From the NCBI GenBank assembly GCA_036785705.1, contig JAWUZG010000027.1, forward strand, positions 2,647,501 through 2,711,500: a stretch of DNA of 64,000 bases, given 5' to 3'. Under the pieces are notes generated by a model, which did no database searches, was not told where the DNA came from, and saw only the letters and a program-made list of their open reading frames with translations. The position numbers and the translations under genes are program-made. Positions 28,245-41,723 of this stretch are shown here, in pieces; position 1 is the stretch's first letter; each line of letters opens with the position of its first letter. Source of the stretch: Acanthornis magna (Eukaryota; Chordata; Aves; Passeriformes; Acanthizidae).

Positions 28245-29235
28245 TCAACCTAAGTGCTCCTGTCTTTCACAGGTAACAATCCCAGAACATCTGAAGAGCT
28301 GCTCCTGTCACAGACACTCTCCAGAAACTGCCCTATTAATGAGAAGAGTGAAACAAGCTTGGAGAGGGGACATTAGAAGTAAATACTATTGCTGAGTGAA
28401 AACAGGCAACGAATATACATCCCAGACTTGCTCATGGAAAATACCAATTTGTCAAATGCTTAGGAGAAACTTGCCCATTTCACTAAAATTCCAGGAAAAA
28501 AGTTATCTAAGCATTACATGTGCTCACATAAAGACTATTACACTGTGGTTCAAAGACTTTTTACTATATATTTGAAAGGTATTTGAAGTAATTCTCATGT
28601 TGCTATAATAACCCATCCACAAGTACCAAGATTGTACCTGGTTTGTTGCCTGGCATTTTAAGGTGAATAAAGAGACTGAACAATACCCTTCGGGCACTGG
28701 TATATACCAGGCTAAATTCAGTTCCCCCTCCCTGCCTCCATCCTATTGAGCCATTGACTCCATCTACACCTGCCATAGAATGAGCAGTAATAGTAAAACA
28801 GGCAATTTGGCTTTAATTACAAGAAATAATCCCATATCTAGTCTTACATGACAAAAACATTAGGTGTACCCTGACATGTTTAATTTAGCACGTTATCCAT
28901 TAGTCTAGCCCCACTCAATCACCTCGTGCCTGAGCAATGCCTCTGCCTGAGAACACACACACACTAGAAAATCTCTTTTTATTTTTTTAACCAGATGCCA
29001 GCAACTCAAATCCCTTCTATATCATGCATTTGTGGCTCCATTTTGCAAAGGAAATATTTCAAAAGGGGAAGTAATCAGTGTGGTGGGCCACAGGAAGAAA
29101 AAAGCACTTGAGAAGAAATCACATTCATTTTGTTCTTACATGCAAAAAGACTTCAGTCAAAGAGGCAAGAACCCACACACACTCCCAAGTTACATTTAAG
29201 GCGTGGCAGTACAGACAAAGCTGAGGAAATGACAG

Positions 29236-29249
29236 GAGAGAGAGAGAGA
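29236..29249. repeat. (GA)n microsatellite
   Basis: This is a short run of GA dinucleotides within intron 2, with no associated element seen. Confidence 0.7.
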
Positions 29250-32200
29250 TTTCTGTGGTTTTCACCTGCATAGTAAGATTTATTTCATTTTATTTTCTGA
29301 TATTCAGGGCTTGGACAATACAATAATACTCTCTTAATTTCACTGTACCTTGTATTAATTAGCAAGAAAAATAAGACTGGCAATCTGGATAATAAAGAGG
29401 CAGTTTAGCACAGTACAGAACTTGATCAGTCTGCTGAATAACTTCAGTAGGGACAAAAATTAGAAGTAGCACAGATTCTGTTTACTTGCTAAGCCTCTTC
29501 AGTTAAGAAGATGAGGGAGTGAGAAAATCAAAAGCATCAAAATAGTTGACATCAAAACAGTTCCTAAACAAAAGGTTTATGAACAGCCTCAGCACTTTTC
29601 TATCTTTTCCAACCTCAGTTTCTTCTAGATGGCAGCTTTCCAAAGTAAAGACCAATTGTGCTGGTTTTAGGGAAAAGAGCCCCAAGCCATTAGGTTTAGC
29701 CTGTTCTGCTCACCCCTGCTCTTAGAAAAATCACCAAACCAAACAGGGAATTAAAGAGCAGAATACAAAATATTTGTACAGAAGCCCCAGAGGTGCAAGT
29801 CCACCAGTCCAGCTGTCTCTGCTCCTGCCACAGCATCACTGCTTCATAACCACCCTGCCCCACATTCCCAAAGGTTAAGTTGGTCAGCAAAGCATGGGGT
29901 GAATCCAAATGGGACACTCTGTGGGAAGCCAGAGTTCCTCAATAAATCCTGCACACGTTAGCTTCTCCTGCACCAAGTCCAGAAGCCAGTTTGGATATGT
30001 GTTTGCCTTAGTGCTAAAGCACCTAAGTGGGACAGCTGGCGAAGCTGATCTGAGCTGCCCCCACATGACCTCAGCCCACAACCCCTGGGGTTTCTCCCCA
30101 CACCAGCCAAAGTGCCTGCTGGATCCCATGGTGAGCCAAATCAAGTTCCTTGCACACCAGGAGCATTTCTTCCTTTTTTATTTCCCAGATCAGTCCTCGG
30201 TTACACTGATCACCCTATTTTTCTTTCATCTTAAAATTTCGTGTACAAGGAGTAGAGATGAGTCACCCAGGACCCCTGGTTAAATATTAATTGATTGGAG
30301 GTCAGAAAACAAACATCCTCAGTTTCTCACCTATTTCCAAAACTCTGCCGAATCTGTTAATACTTAACGATTTTTACCATTTCTTTTGTCCTGTATGCAC
30401 TGCCTTTATCTTTCCCTGTTGCACATTGACCATGATGGCACACATCAGCACAGCCCATTTTTAGCCAACTCACTCAACCATTTCACAGTATCTTTATGGA
30501 GAGACCGCCCTTTTTCACATCAATCCTACTCCTGCAGTACGGTACTTCAGTATCTAACTCTCTCCTGTTGTTCCAGCACAGAAGACTGCTTTATTTTTTT
30601 TTTACATTTTAAATAGTTGATGCAATCAAAACTTTAAGATTTTACATGCTTTCTTCTGCAAGCTGAGGTGGTACAAAGGTAGAATAACCACCACAATTCT
30701 TTGTACAGGTAAGAGCTGTGGCATGAAAAATAATTCTGCTCCTACCACATTTGTCCCACTGCCTGGCATTAAAAGCAAAGCTGAGCCTTTACATTCCTCA
30801 TCCAAATACATATGCAAATGCTGACCACAAAAGTAATTGGATTCAGACAGTAATAAAAGGCATTTGGCATTTAAAATAAAGAAGTGAAAGTCTAAACCAC
30901 CACTGTAGCTTAATGATCAGTTGTCGTACTAGAGATCATTAGACAAAAGAAATCATTCGCGTTACCAAGTGATTAATCTACAAATTCTTACTGTCTTTTC
31001 TACCACAGAACATAATAAATCAGATAACTAAGGGAATGTACAACGTTCATTGAATTTCAAACTATTGCAAAAAAAAGCAACTCAGACACCACCCAAACTG
31101 GTTCCAAATTTCAGTTCATACTACAACTGGTGGCAAGTTCCCTGAATGGGAGACAACAAAAACCAAGAGTTAAGTATTCTACCCTAATTCATCCTGTTTC
31201 TGCAAATGTATAAATGCAGATGTATTTTCATTTCAATCACCTGCAACTTGCTACTTTCACATCACAGAAAAAATAAGACTTGCTCTCATGGCAGGCAAAG
31301 CAGCATGCATTACTAAAGAAGTTTCATTTCCAGTATCTCTTCCACTTCATATTAAAGATAAAAGTTCTGTTTAATCAGATGAAATCAAGACTTCAGACTA
31401 AAAGGAAAAATCAAGCTTTCCCTTTAGGTACAGGCTTTGTTTAGGTGACAGAAATCTTCCAAGAGTCCTATTACAAAGAATGAGAATGGATAACCATTGG
31501 ATGCCCAAACTTCCCATCCTCCTCCTGAGCCAGCTGAGGCCAACCATGAGCCATTCCTTGGAGAGAGATCAGCCAGAACACTACAGAGTGTCAGTAGTGC
31601 CTTTCCAGCAGTTTTATTTGTGTTTGATACAGTATCGAAAGGAACACTTTAAAACATAAGTGATTTTATCCAAAACTTGTGAAACATCGCCAGGATATGT
31701 TCTTCCGGGAGCGTGTCAACACCATCTTGGTTTCACCAAGAACTAAAAGCAAAGGGTTACTCACTGGAACACTAGCAGATGAAAGTCATAATGTTTTTTG
31801 ACGTCTCTTGATGTCTATGACTTATAATTCCCTGGTCCATAATATCACACTTTCCAAGGAGCTCTTTGGAAACATCCCGTTTACAGCAGCACAACTGCAA
31901 GTGGTATCTGCAGGCCAGCAGATCCCAGGTCAGCTTCCAATTACATGCAACAGTCACAGTGAAGGTGCAGGATGCACAGGACAAAATCCACCACCACAAG
32001 GATACAGCACAGTAAAAACATAGAAGGAAAAGATGATCACTTGTCTGGCCAGCTAACATCTGGAAAAAAAAGGGATTCTTTAGGATAAGGGTTTTCCTTA
32101 GCACTCTGCTTCTGATTTAACTTGAAACATGGCTTCCCATCCATCGTAGCTGGCACACAAGTTTAGAAAAGGTTTGCAGAAACAGTGAATTTTAAATCAG

Positions 32201-33189
32201 GAAAATCAGACTCCAGTATGTTTACACCAAATTCCGAGTGCTAATGAGGCACGTCTTGCCAGGGATTTCACCTCAGACAGTGAGATTTGGGGCAGGAGAA
32301 CCTGCACAAGTAATTTTGCACGGTGTCTCACTGAAAGCAAGTTTAGGCAAGCAGTAACATTGCCTATATTAGCATTTTAATTTTTTTTAAATGATTATAT
32401 GCAAAGAGGTTATAACCTTAAGTTCCTGGTGAGCACCAACACCTTCCCAAGCACCAAAAGGTTCAGGCAGCACATAGTGGAGGACAATATTCTCCAGCTG
32501 ATGTCCAGATGTTGTGGTACAAGCCTCCCATTAATGCCTTAATGAAAAGAGAACCACATAAATCCCTTGCAGACTCCAAGGGCTTTTATTGACATGATAG
32601 ACTGGACACAAGATACCTTAATGACATTTCCAAGGCAAGAGAGATTAAGGTCCAAGACATTCTTCTTCCATACTCCCTCTCCTAAAAATAACTTAGGAAT
32701 TAGTAAAGCACTGGATTTAGTTGAACAGACATATCTGATCAATACAAAGATTTTCCCAAAACAAATGTCTTCATTTATGTGAGATTACCTGTACTCATAC
32801 ACAAGAAAGGTGGGGTAGAAGTCTGGAATTTTAGGCTATCCCTTAATAGACACATTATTTCTTCCCCTTCTCATTCCCTGTCTCTCCCCCCACCCAGTTC
32901 ATCCCATGTTCTGAATTCTTGCAGCAACACTGGTTCGTAGGGCTGGTGATGAATTGGAAAGAAGACCTGGCTGAGCTGAACATTTTTGGGCTGGGGAGAA
33001 GGAAGGAGTGTTACAATCATTTTCTAGACACATCAGTTCCCCAGTTCCATCCCCTGTGCTGAATACACATTTTTCTCAGCACAATGGGCCACCAGGGAAG
33101 AACTTACTGTGCACCACTCTTGGCATGAGAACACCTCGGTCTTCAACACAGCTATGATCAAAACACTGTTGTCAAGAAAATACTATTAA

Positions 33190-33232
33190 ATTCCATGTTA
33201 CAGATGGTGTACTGAGGTGAGGGTCAAGAGCC
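33190..33232 (-). repeat. Possible MIR fragment
   Basis: CATGTTACAGATGGTGTACT then GAGGTGAGGGTCAAGAG loosely resembles the reversed MIR core (cattttacagatgaggaaactgagg). It is short and weak. Confidence 0.3.
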
Positions 33233-36200
33233 ATGGACGGCCTCTGAATCTCAAGTTCTTCCATGTGAACTACTGCTAATCTATATTTACATTTTCTTAC
33301 CACACACACTTAGAAACCCACTAGTAACAACAACTCAAAATAAGTGGCACCCAATATTTCTATTTTTCAACATCATAAAGACTTCTGAAGGGCTTTCAGC
33401 TGAAGACCACTGCACCATCTCCTCCTCACAGACCCATTACTGTGTCAGCCTGCAGCTGCCTCTCAGTTCAGCACTGCGTGGCTCAGCTCACAGGTCCAGC
33501 TGGTACCAAACCCTGCAAGGGCAGCAAGACCTTGGTCACTTGGTACCCATGCAGATAGAACACACATGTTCATGAAAAGAGCTTGAAGAGAAAGCAGTTT
33601 CCAGCGTGCTCTTTCAGCAAGGTTTCCAGTAGTTTTCAATCACATCTGCTACTTCTTTTGTATTCCAGTGACACCCTGTGGCACTTACCTAGACTGCAGG
33701 CTTTCCAAGTCTCGATATCCATATTTTTAGCTACAGGGCTAAAGAACAGCAGGTCAGAAAACAGAGAAAGGACATTGCAACCCTGAGCTGAAGGACTGCC
33801 GGTGCACCTCATTCCTGCCAAGGCATGAAATGCACAGATTTCTCCTGCACAGCAGTCGCTTACCAGCAGCCTGTGCTGCTGTCCCAGTATCCCATTTGAT
33901 GTTACACTTTTCTCTTGGGTACAATACATCATGGCCATGCTGATGTAATGTGGTGAAAATAATCTAATGTTAATGCCGGAGCTTCTCAGGTCTTTTACTG
34001 CAACACTGAACTGCACTTAGCACTGAAATTATTTCTGTCTAAGTTACACAAGTGATTTCCAGGGGATATCCTAACTAACAACTGCAGCATGGGATCATAA
34101 AGTCTCAGTTTTCACTCCATTAGAACAGTCTCACTAACCTTTTCAAGACTGTAATGTCTACATGCATTAGCATATTAAAAAGAAAACATAACCCCCATAG
34201 AAGTGTATTCAAACAGCAGCCTAGTATTTCTACTGTTTGCCCTTAACCTCATGAAAAAAAACCAAACCTCTCATAAATAGCAAGTGCACTTAATTTTGCC
34301 CTTCAACTCTTTACCACGTGAAGAAACATACTCACAGTGGATCTTTAATACAAGAGGCAGACAGGAGATACTGCATATTTTGCATTTAATGAACATATCA
34401 AGGGCCAGCCCGGGCATAATCTGTCTTCTCCGAAATTATGTGCCACAATTACAGTTAGTAAACATTTTGAAACATGGGAGAAGTAAACATGTACAACACA
34501 GGTAAAAGCACCCAGGTAAACAATCACACACATACAGACAGGAAAACCTCAAATAAAATACTCCACATGCATCCAAGATAGCAGCTCACACACAGAAGGT
34601 GCTCCCATCACTGCAATGCCATCTTCAGAACTTCTCAAGTGTCTTAAAATTGCTGAAAGATAAGAGTTTCCACCATAAAAAAGAAAAACATCTCCCATAC
34701 TGCTGTAGAGTATTCCAAGGATGACCACAGGCTGAGTAGTCTCAGCAGTTCCCACCAAAGGCTGCCTAGAGCCCCTTAGCTCAGACTGCACCGTCAAGGA
34801 ATCAAGAAGCAAAGTGCCTAAAAAGGAAGTGGGAGAGACAGAGTGAAGGGAGGAGTGTGAATCCTGATCTTCAGTCCCTTCTTCTGAGCAACAAATGCTT
34901 TCCAGCCTGTCGTTATTTAATACAGAGTGTATAAAACAGACAGGTGAGCACAAAGCCCCTAAGGAAGTTGCCATCTTCTGAACAACCAAGGCCCTTGTGG
35001 ATCTAGTTTAAGGATGGGAGAATCAATTCTAGCAATCCTGCTGGGCAACTTTCCGCACAGTCTCCAGAACCTGTTCATTACTGTTAAACTGCAAATATCA
35101 ACCCAAGCACTCTACCATACAAATTTAAACTATATAGAAACGCACAATTTTGGAACAAAAATCTTCACTCCGTTGGAACTGACAGGAGCTTTGCCTTCCA
35201 CATCCGCAAAGTCACAATTTCACCCTGAACACCCATTACTGACACAAATTATTGCTTTAGAGTGTATACATCTCCTCCTGCCCATTGTCCTTGACTAACT
35301 TATCCCTTCTCTGAGCACTGCCTCAGGATGAGGGAGGCTCCCAAGCTGAGTTGCACAGCATGCTGGCAGAATGGTGCTTATGCACAGCTACAACAGGCAG
35401 CAATTCCACTTCCCACTAACATTACTACTCCTCATCTTGTTACTATTGCAAACTGAAAATCAGGATGTCCAGGAGATCACCTGCATCTCAGGGTTCCGTA
35501 TGCAACCTGCAATTGCACATCTTCTGGTTTATGCATGCATGGCTGTCAACAAGCCAAGCATACCACGGCCAGTCCCACATGGAAAATAGAGGGAATATTC
35601 ATTATGTCAGACCTCACTGTTTAAGCCAAATGAACCACAAAATTCCTATTTTCTCTTTTGTTAAGATGCCCTAAGAAAGGAATAGAGGCAGATCAAATTT
35701 GATTCTAAACTTCAAGGTTTCATAACAATGAGCTCGCTGACCTGTGCTTTATTGGTCAGTTGTTGATCTCATCTTACACAATTATCCAGAGAGAACATGG
35801 TTAAAGCTCAGCTCCCACCACACTGCTTTGATAACAAGGCTTAGGGCTGGAGCAGACCTGCTTTTTCACTTGTACCTTAACAACCTTTTTGGTTTTATAT
35901 AATTTTAGTAAGTCAAACACTAATTAAAAAAGGGGGGGTATTATTTACGCATATGACTTTCCAGAATCTGCTCTTTATTCTGCTAATAGTGTTTTGGCAG
36001 GAAATAAAGACAAGAGTAGAGTTTTTGAATGACGTGATGTTATAGAAAGTGCAGTTAACTGCAGACAGGTGATAGATACAAAAGCATCCTCTCATCCTGT
36101 ACCTACCATAGTCACTTGACTGAATCAGCACACATAGGGAAAAAAATACAATAATTAGAGTGCAATAATTTACACCCTGTTGGTTAAGCATAATATTTCT

Positions 36201-38736
36201 CAATAAACTGACTGGTCTAAAACCAAATAACATTCTGGACTTGGATAAACTTATTAATTCCTATAAAGCCTAAGATCAAACAGAAACATTCCTTTTTCAA
36301 AAGTAATGCATTGCAATGCTGCTGCTGGTCCTGCAGTAAAACACAAGCATTCCAAAACCAGCCACCAGTAAAGAATATTAACAAGGGGGTCACGCAGTGT
36401 CACATGAAGCAAGCTACACATGTACAGCTGGCATATACAGAAAACTCAAGTATGAACACTATATATATGCAGGATCTATATGTATCTCCTAGACACGTTT
36501 CTAACAGGAACATTTCTTTGCATGCAATTTTCATTGATAGAAAACATCGGGTTCAACAGTTGGATATCCATCAGAGGAAGATGCCAACAGACACACTAAA
36601 CAGAAGTGAGAAATGTCACTGGCCCTTCAAAGACTCAATCAAGTCTTATGAACAAGGCAGTAATGCTGAATAAAAGTACACAAATGTGAAAAAGAGAGAG
36701 AAAAGAAAAAATATCTATCCAGATTTTGAAGCCTGAAGTCCTCTGAGGACAAAAAATTTTCTCCATGTGCTTCTCCTTGTCCGGAAAGATTCACCAGCTA
36801 CACTCCAGCAGAACACACTAGCTCCTGTGCCTTACCTATCAGATGCATCTGATTTCTAGTCTCTTCCCACCATAGAGAGACTACACATTCTGTAAGCATT
36901 TATAATTACACTTGGATATTTTGGATGTTATAAGCAATTATTTTCCTTTCACCTTAGCCAGTTAATACTGATTTCAAAGTACACTGGCCATCATGCGGAT
37001 ACTCGTCATTAAAGTGTGCAGCAAATTGACATGGTTAACTCCTTCCCACATGGTATTTTTCCTCTGCACATCTTCTAATGCATTCCAAGGGTAGGTGCAC
37101 CCCAAGGGCTGCACTGCTAGCTGAAGAGTTCTGCCACAGAGACTCTGTGAAGGTAAAGCAAGGAGGACCTGCAGGTGACTGGAGACGATCACCAAAGCTT
37201 ATTCCCATTCAGCAAGATGGTGGGGAGGAGCAATATGTGCCTGAGGAGATCCAGACAAGAGTCACAGCTACTGGGTTCAGCAGAAATTGGAGCTCCAAGG
37301 TCCTCAACCAGGGAAGAGGCCAGGCTGATTTCCTAGGCAGACAGGCTTACACTCATTCTGTCCATCTGCCAACACACAAACTGCACCAAGTGGTGTGGAA
37401 CAGCTTGCAAAGGGACACGGGGAAAGGCAGGGAACTCAGCATCTGCGGTCCCTAATGCTCTCCCTATGGCTGTTGAGCATATTGTTTGGAGAATGTTTAA
37501 CCACAGACTCAAACCCTCTCACACAGAAAACTGAGTTAGTTCAGGTCTCCAAACAGTCAACAAACAACTGAGGAACACATGGAAATCAGACATCTTCATC
37601 CACTCCTTCAGCTATTCTTTGAAGGGAAAGATCCTTTCCTCAAAACTGAAGCATCTTCTAGATTCTGATTTCAGGGGCTACTTTCAAGTCATGAATTCAA
37701 AATGAAGAGACAGTTCTCTATAATACAGAATATAGGTCCACAAGCCTATAAAAAACCCCAAAAACCAGCCCCACTAACAAACAAAGTAACAACAAAAAAA
37801 CCCCAAACCCATGAAGCAGATGTACTCACATTCTTGGTACTTCTTTTCACCCAACATGCACATTTTCAGAGACCTTGTTATAAGCACTTAGCATGGGGTC
37901 CATCCTACAAACTTGGATGTTGCAAATTCCAGTAGAGGCCTATACCTTCAGCAGCTGCAAGGAGCAGATCCTCCTTGTAAGGCACAGGGACAGAACTATA
38001 AAAGTATTCAAGTATTACCATGTATAGAGATTCATAGGAATAAAGTTCATTGACATGTGCTAAATTCCCTACGCTGTAAATGGAAGTAGGAGTAAACAGT
38101 GAGGAAAGGCAAAGAAGAGAGGATGTAAGAAAATACTGAGGAGTGAGGTGTGACAAAATCTTGTTTTAAACGCAGTAATCTCTAAACGCCCATCCTTCCT
38201 CCACACATTATGCCAGAAAGAAAAATACACAAGTGTTTTTCAGACAAGTAGCTTTCCTGCCTGAAAAATTACTTCATAAAAGTATAAACAGTCCTTTCAA
38301 GGTAACACAAGCTTATGCTTCCGGCAACTGGAAGACAACAGAAGATCCATGGAGCATCAGTACAGCATCACAATTTTTACCCCAGTTCTTGCTCACAGAT
38401 TTCTCAGAATCTCCCTATGCTTCTCGGCTGAGGATGAACACCAGCTATAATATATTACAAGTTTTCACTTCAAAATATATTGAGACCAAAAGGACGCTCC
38501 TTATGCTGGATGTTCACTTTATTCCAGGTAACTTGGGTTTCCTTGTTGCACTACTTCCAGGTAAACTGTAGCCTCGACTTTTCAGAGCAAAAGTCTCACT
38601 TTGTTCCTTGTGAAATGCCTCTCTTAATAAATAACAATAAATAAACATGGGTAGCAGCACAGTAAGTAAAGTTCTCACTGTGTTAGCCTTAATGTATTCA
38701 TTTACTTCCAGTTCATGACTGAGAGATCTTTGCTTA

Positions 38737-38803
38737 ATATGCCCTTAAAAACATTAAGGGCAGAAATGCCACAACCTTACTGAGCAATCTCTTCCCATGC
38801 TTT
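38737..38803 (-). repeat. Old CR1 fragment (antisense)
   Basis: ATGCCCTTAAAAACATTAAG, GGCAGAAATGCCACAACC, then CAATCTCTTCCCATGCTTT resembles the reversed CR1 3' region (ttaaatacctccagggatgg ... ccaccacc ... cctgttccaatgctt). It is diverged. Confidence 0.45.
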
Positions 38804-40000
38804 GTTATTCATAGAAAAACAGCAGTATTATTCATAGAACAAGAATCCAGTTATCTTGGGCTAGAGGATGCTAACGAGCTGCACACAATACCCCTCACAA
38901 GGCTAAGAGATGAAGACCGTCTATGTCTGACAAAGGAATGGAGAGCACAAATAACTTGCTGAAGGTCTGCAGAGAAGACACCTCTCACCCATGTGATATG
39001 TCTGGGAATGCAGGTGAGCCTCAGCAGCCTCTGCTGACTTTTTTTCTCTCAGTGCTGGAGGGACCAGGATTTCCTATGACAGAAAACATGCTGCACATGA
39101 TGACAAATGCAATTTGCACGTGACATAGCTGAACTGTTCATAGGCCAGTCTCCAGCTGCACATCAGTGCAGTGCTTAATTCACAGAAACAATCCCTGCTC
39201 TCCTGGGAACTTGTACACAACAATCCAAACACCATCAGACAAAACAAAACAGAAAGAAAAGTCACATTCTTGCAGCAGGCCAAGCAAGCACCACCAACAG
39301 CTTCAACAGCTAAATATCTAGCATTAAAATTATTCTTTTAGTACTAAGATTTCCTCCAGAAGTAAGTCAGAACACAAAATAGGGCTGCTGAATTATCTCT
39401 AAATAATCACAAGCCCATATTCAGTGAACTCACAGTGTACCACTTATGCTTAGTACTCAGTGTCGCACTTCTAAGGGATGCAGCCACAATAGCTTCCTCC
39501 AAACAAGGAGGAAACAAGGAAAAGGGCAGCACAAAAACATAACCAGTATTTTTAGGGGACTGGTTACCAGAAGTTTGTTTCAAGTTACTACAGGTGCTGC
39601 TTTAGTTATGGGTTAATTTTAATGTATAAGACCCACCCAGAGGGAGGTCACAGTCTTCCCTGACCTGTCAGCAGCAGCTGAAAGTCACCACCTATCTAGC
39701 AGCTGTTGTAAACCAGTCAGGATTCTCAGATGGTCACAGTGACACCAGGCTGACCTGAAAAATCACGAAATGAGAGTGAAGAGCAAAATAATCACAAAAT
39801 CCTAAGGGAACAGGAGGAGGCACAGTGATGTAAAGAAGCTTCTCCTGCTCATACTGTGCCTTTGCAGTGAGACAGTAACCTCTATTTCTTTTGCTTCTTC
39901 ATGCTGAATACCTTTCACCAGTGCAGAATTGTAGCCATAAGCAGGAAAAGGTTTTTTTCCCTAAAAAGCCTACGTGGACAAATAAAGATTGTAAGAAACA

Positions 40001-40184
40001 CAGAGACTTTTTACATTTCTCGACCTGTAATGAAAGGGCAAGGGACAAACATTTTACACCAAAGACAGTAGGTTTAGATTGGACATAAGGAAGAAAATTT
40101 TTATGAGGAGGGGCAAGACACTGGAACAGGCTGTCCAGATCATGAGGAGTCTCCAAGGTCAAGTTGGACAGGGCTTCAAGCAAC
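40001..40184 (+). repeat. CR1 LINE 3' fragment
   Basis: This sense-orientation CR1 piece has GAGACTTTTTACATTTCTCG, AGTAGGTTTAGATTGGACAT, AAGGAAGAAAATTTTTATGA, GACACTGGAACAGGCTGTCC and GGGCTTCAAGCAAC. It stops before the normal 3' tail and is joined directly to another CR1 piece. Confidence 0.85.
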
Positions 40185-40185
40185 T

Positions 40186-40260
40186 TTACAGCAGCTTTGC
40201 AGTACCTGAAGTGAGCCTACAAGGAAGACGGAGAGGGACTTTTTACAAGGGCTCATAGCT
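40186..40260 (+). repeat. Second CR1 piece, abutting the first
   Basis: CAGCTTTGCAGTACCTGAAG, TGAGCCTACAAGGAAGACGG and AGAGGGACTTTTTACAAGG match a CR1 segment that lies upstream of the segment at 40001-40184 in a full element. The order here is therefore reversed: 3' piece first, then a more 5' piece, both in sense orientation. Confidence 0.75.
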
Positions 40261-41699
40261 GTAACTCTGAGGTGCAGTTCTCCCTATAGGAAGTCACGGG
40301 AAAGCATAAAAGATGTAATGGACATTGCACTGGCATTGTCTTACAAGTCAGAGCTCACAGTGGTAAAGACTTCCAGGTTCACCAATCACAAGCTCAACTC
40401 AATATGGCTAGGAGGAAGAAGGGCATTTGTTTTTCAAGAACACGCAGTGTTTACATGACCATGTGCTTTGTCAATCCATTTATTTAATTATTATGCCTAT
40501 TTTGAAACTTAAAAGCAAATAAAACCTCTTGGCTTTGCGTAGGCAAGGATAAACTGAATAGAATAATGAAGTCCACAGGGACTATATAAGTACACCTTTT
40601 CAACTCTCCAACCTAGTAGATGAGAAGACACAAGTTTTCAGAATGAGGTCCTAAAAGATCTTGAAACTTTTTCAGCCTTTCCAGAAACATAATCTTGCAT
40701 CTGAAGAACACAGATAAGAGACCGGTCCAAGACAGAACAGTTTCTCAAGTGGGCCTATGGTAGGTCTGCCATCTCTCAAGAATAAACTCACTCAACAGGC
40801 CCATGCTACTTTCTGCAGTAAACTCATCACAGCCTAGTTGTTCAAGTAATAACAAGTACTTGAGGCTGAAAAAGCTGTTCACAAAAGTGATTCAGCATGC
40901 CAAACTCTTGAGCAGTCACCAAATGTCACCACGTCTCAGAAGACTCATAGGGAAGCAGCAGGCCAAGTGACAAAAACAGGAGAGAAAGTTTCCATCATAC
41001 ATCCACAGCTTCAGGTCCAAAGAAAGGCCAGAAAAAGCAATTCAGTTACCAAGTCAAAGTGTGAACTTTTAGGAGATGAAGGACCTGGACTGGTCATCAA
41101 AGGTGGTACCTTCCATCTTTTCCATCTCAGCCACATGGCTGCTGCTCCCTCTTCTCTCTCACTTCCCACCTCAAGCCCTGTACCCTTGTGACTCAAACAT
41201 CCTCACAGGAACACCATCTCTGGAACTGATCACCAGTCCCACTTTCCAGGACTTCCATCCACAGGTCTTGTGCAACCCAGGTTTGCTGACGAGTCTGAGG
41301 CTGGGTGGAACTGAAACTCTTTGTCATCATGCTCTTACACATACACAACAATCTCAGTGTCAGATGTTGTACCATCTTCTAAATTTGGTCTCTCCCATAA
41401 AAACATCCTAATTTCTTTTGTGGATTTGGGTTCCAGCATTTACATTTCAAGCTGCCACTAGCATGACCCTGGTTCTACCTTAGATACAAAGCAGGACAAA
41501 GCATTTGCTGTACAGGTAAAGCATGTTCTGCTTTTTTTCATGGCCTCCTTATCTTTCTGCCCCTTCTACTGCAAACAGTCGCTGCCATGAACTTATCCAT
41601 CAGTACTCAATAAAATGTCAAATATTTGGCCTGATAGGCTATCCTAATGTCCACAAGTTCTAGTCATGTTCCAGGGCCCTCATGCAGTAGACACACACA

Positions 41700-41723
41700 A
41701 ACCAACAAACAAACAAACAAAAA
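41700..41723. repeat. (CAAA)n microsatellite
   Basis: This is a run of CAAA units within BORCS5 intron 2, close to a CACACACA run. Confidence 0.8.

Noticed and set aside
29655..30120. Possible LTR starting TGTGCTGGTTTTAGGG
   Set aside because: The first bases resemble avian LTR starts, but I found neither an end, a poly(A) signal in place, nor flanking duplication.
34549..34989. 146-residue minus-strand frame
   Set aside because: Low-information composition, no recognisable motif, intronic position.
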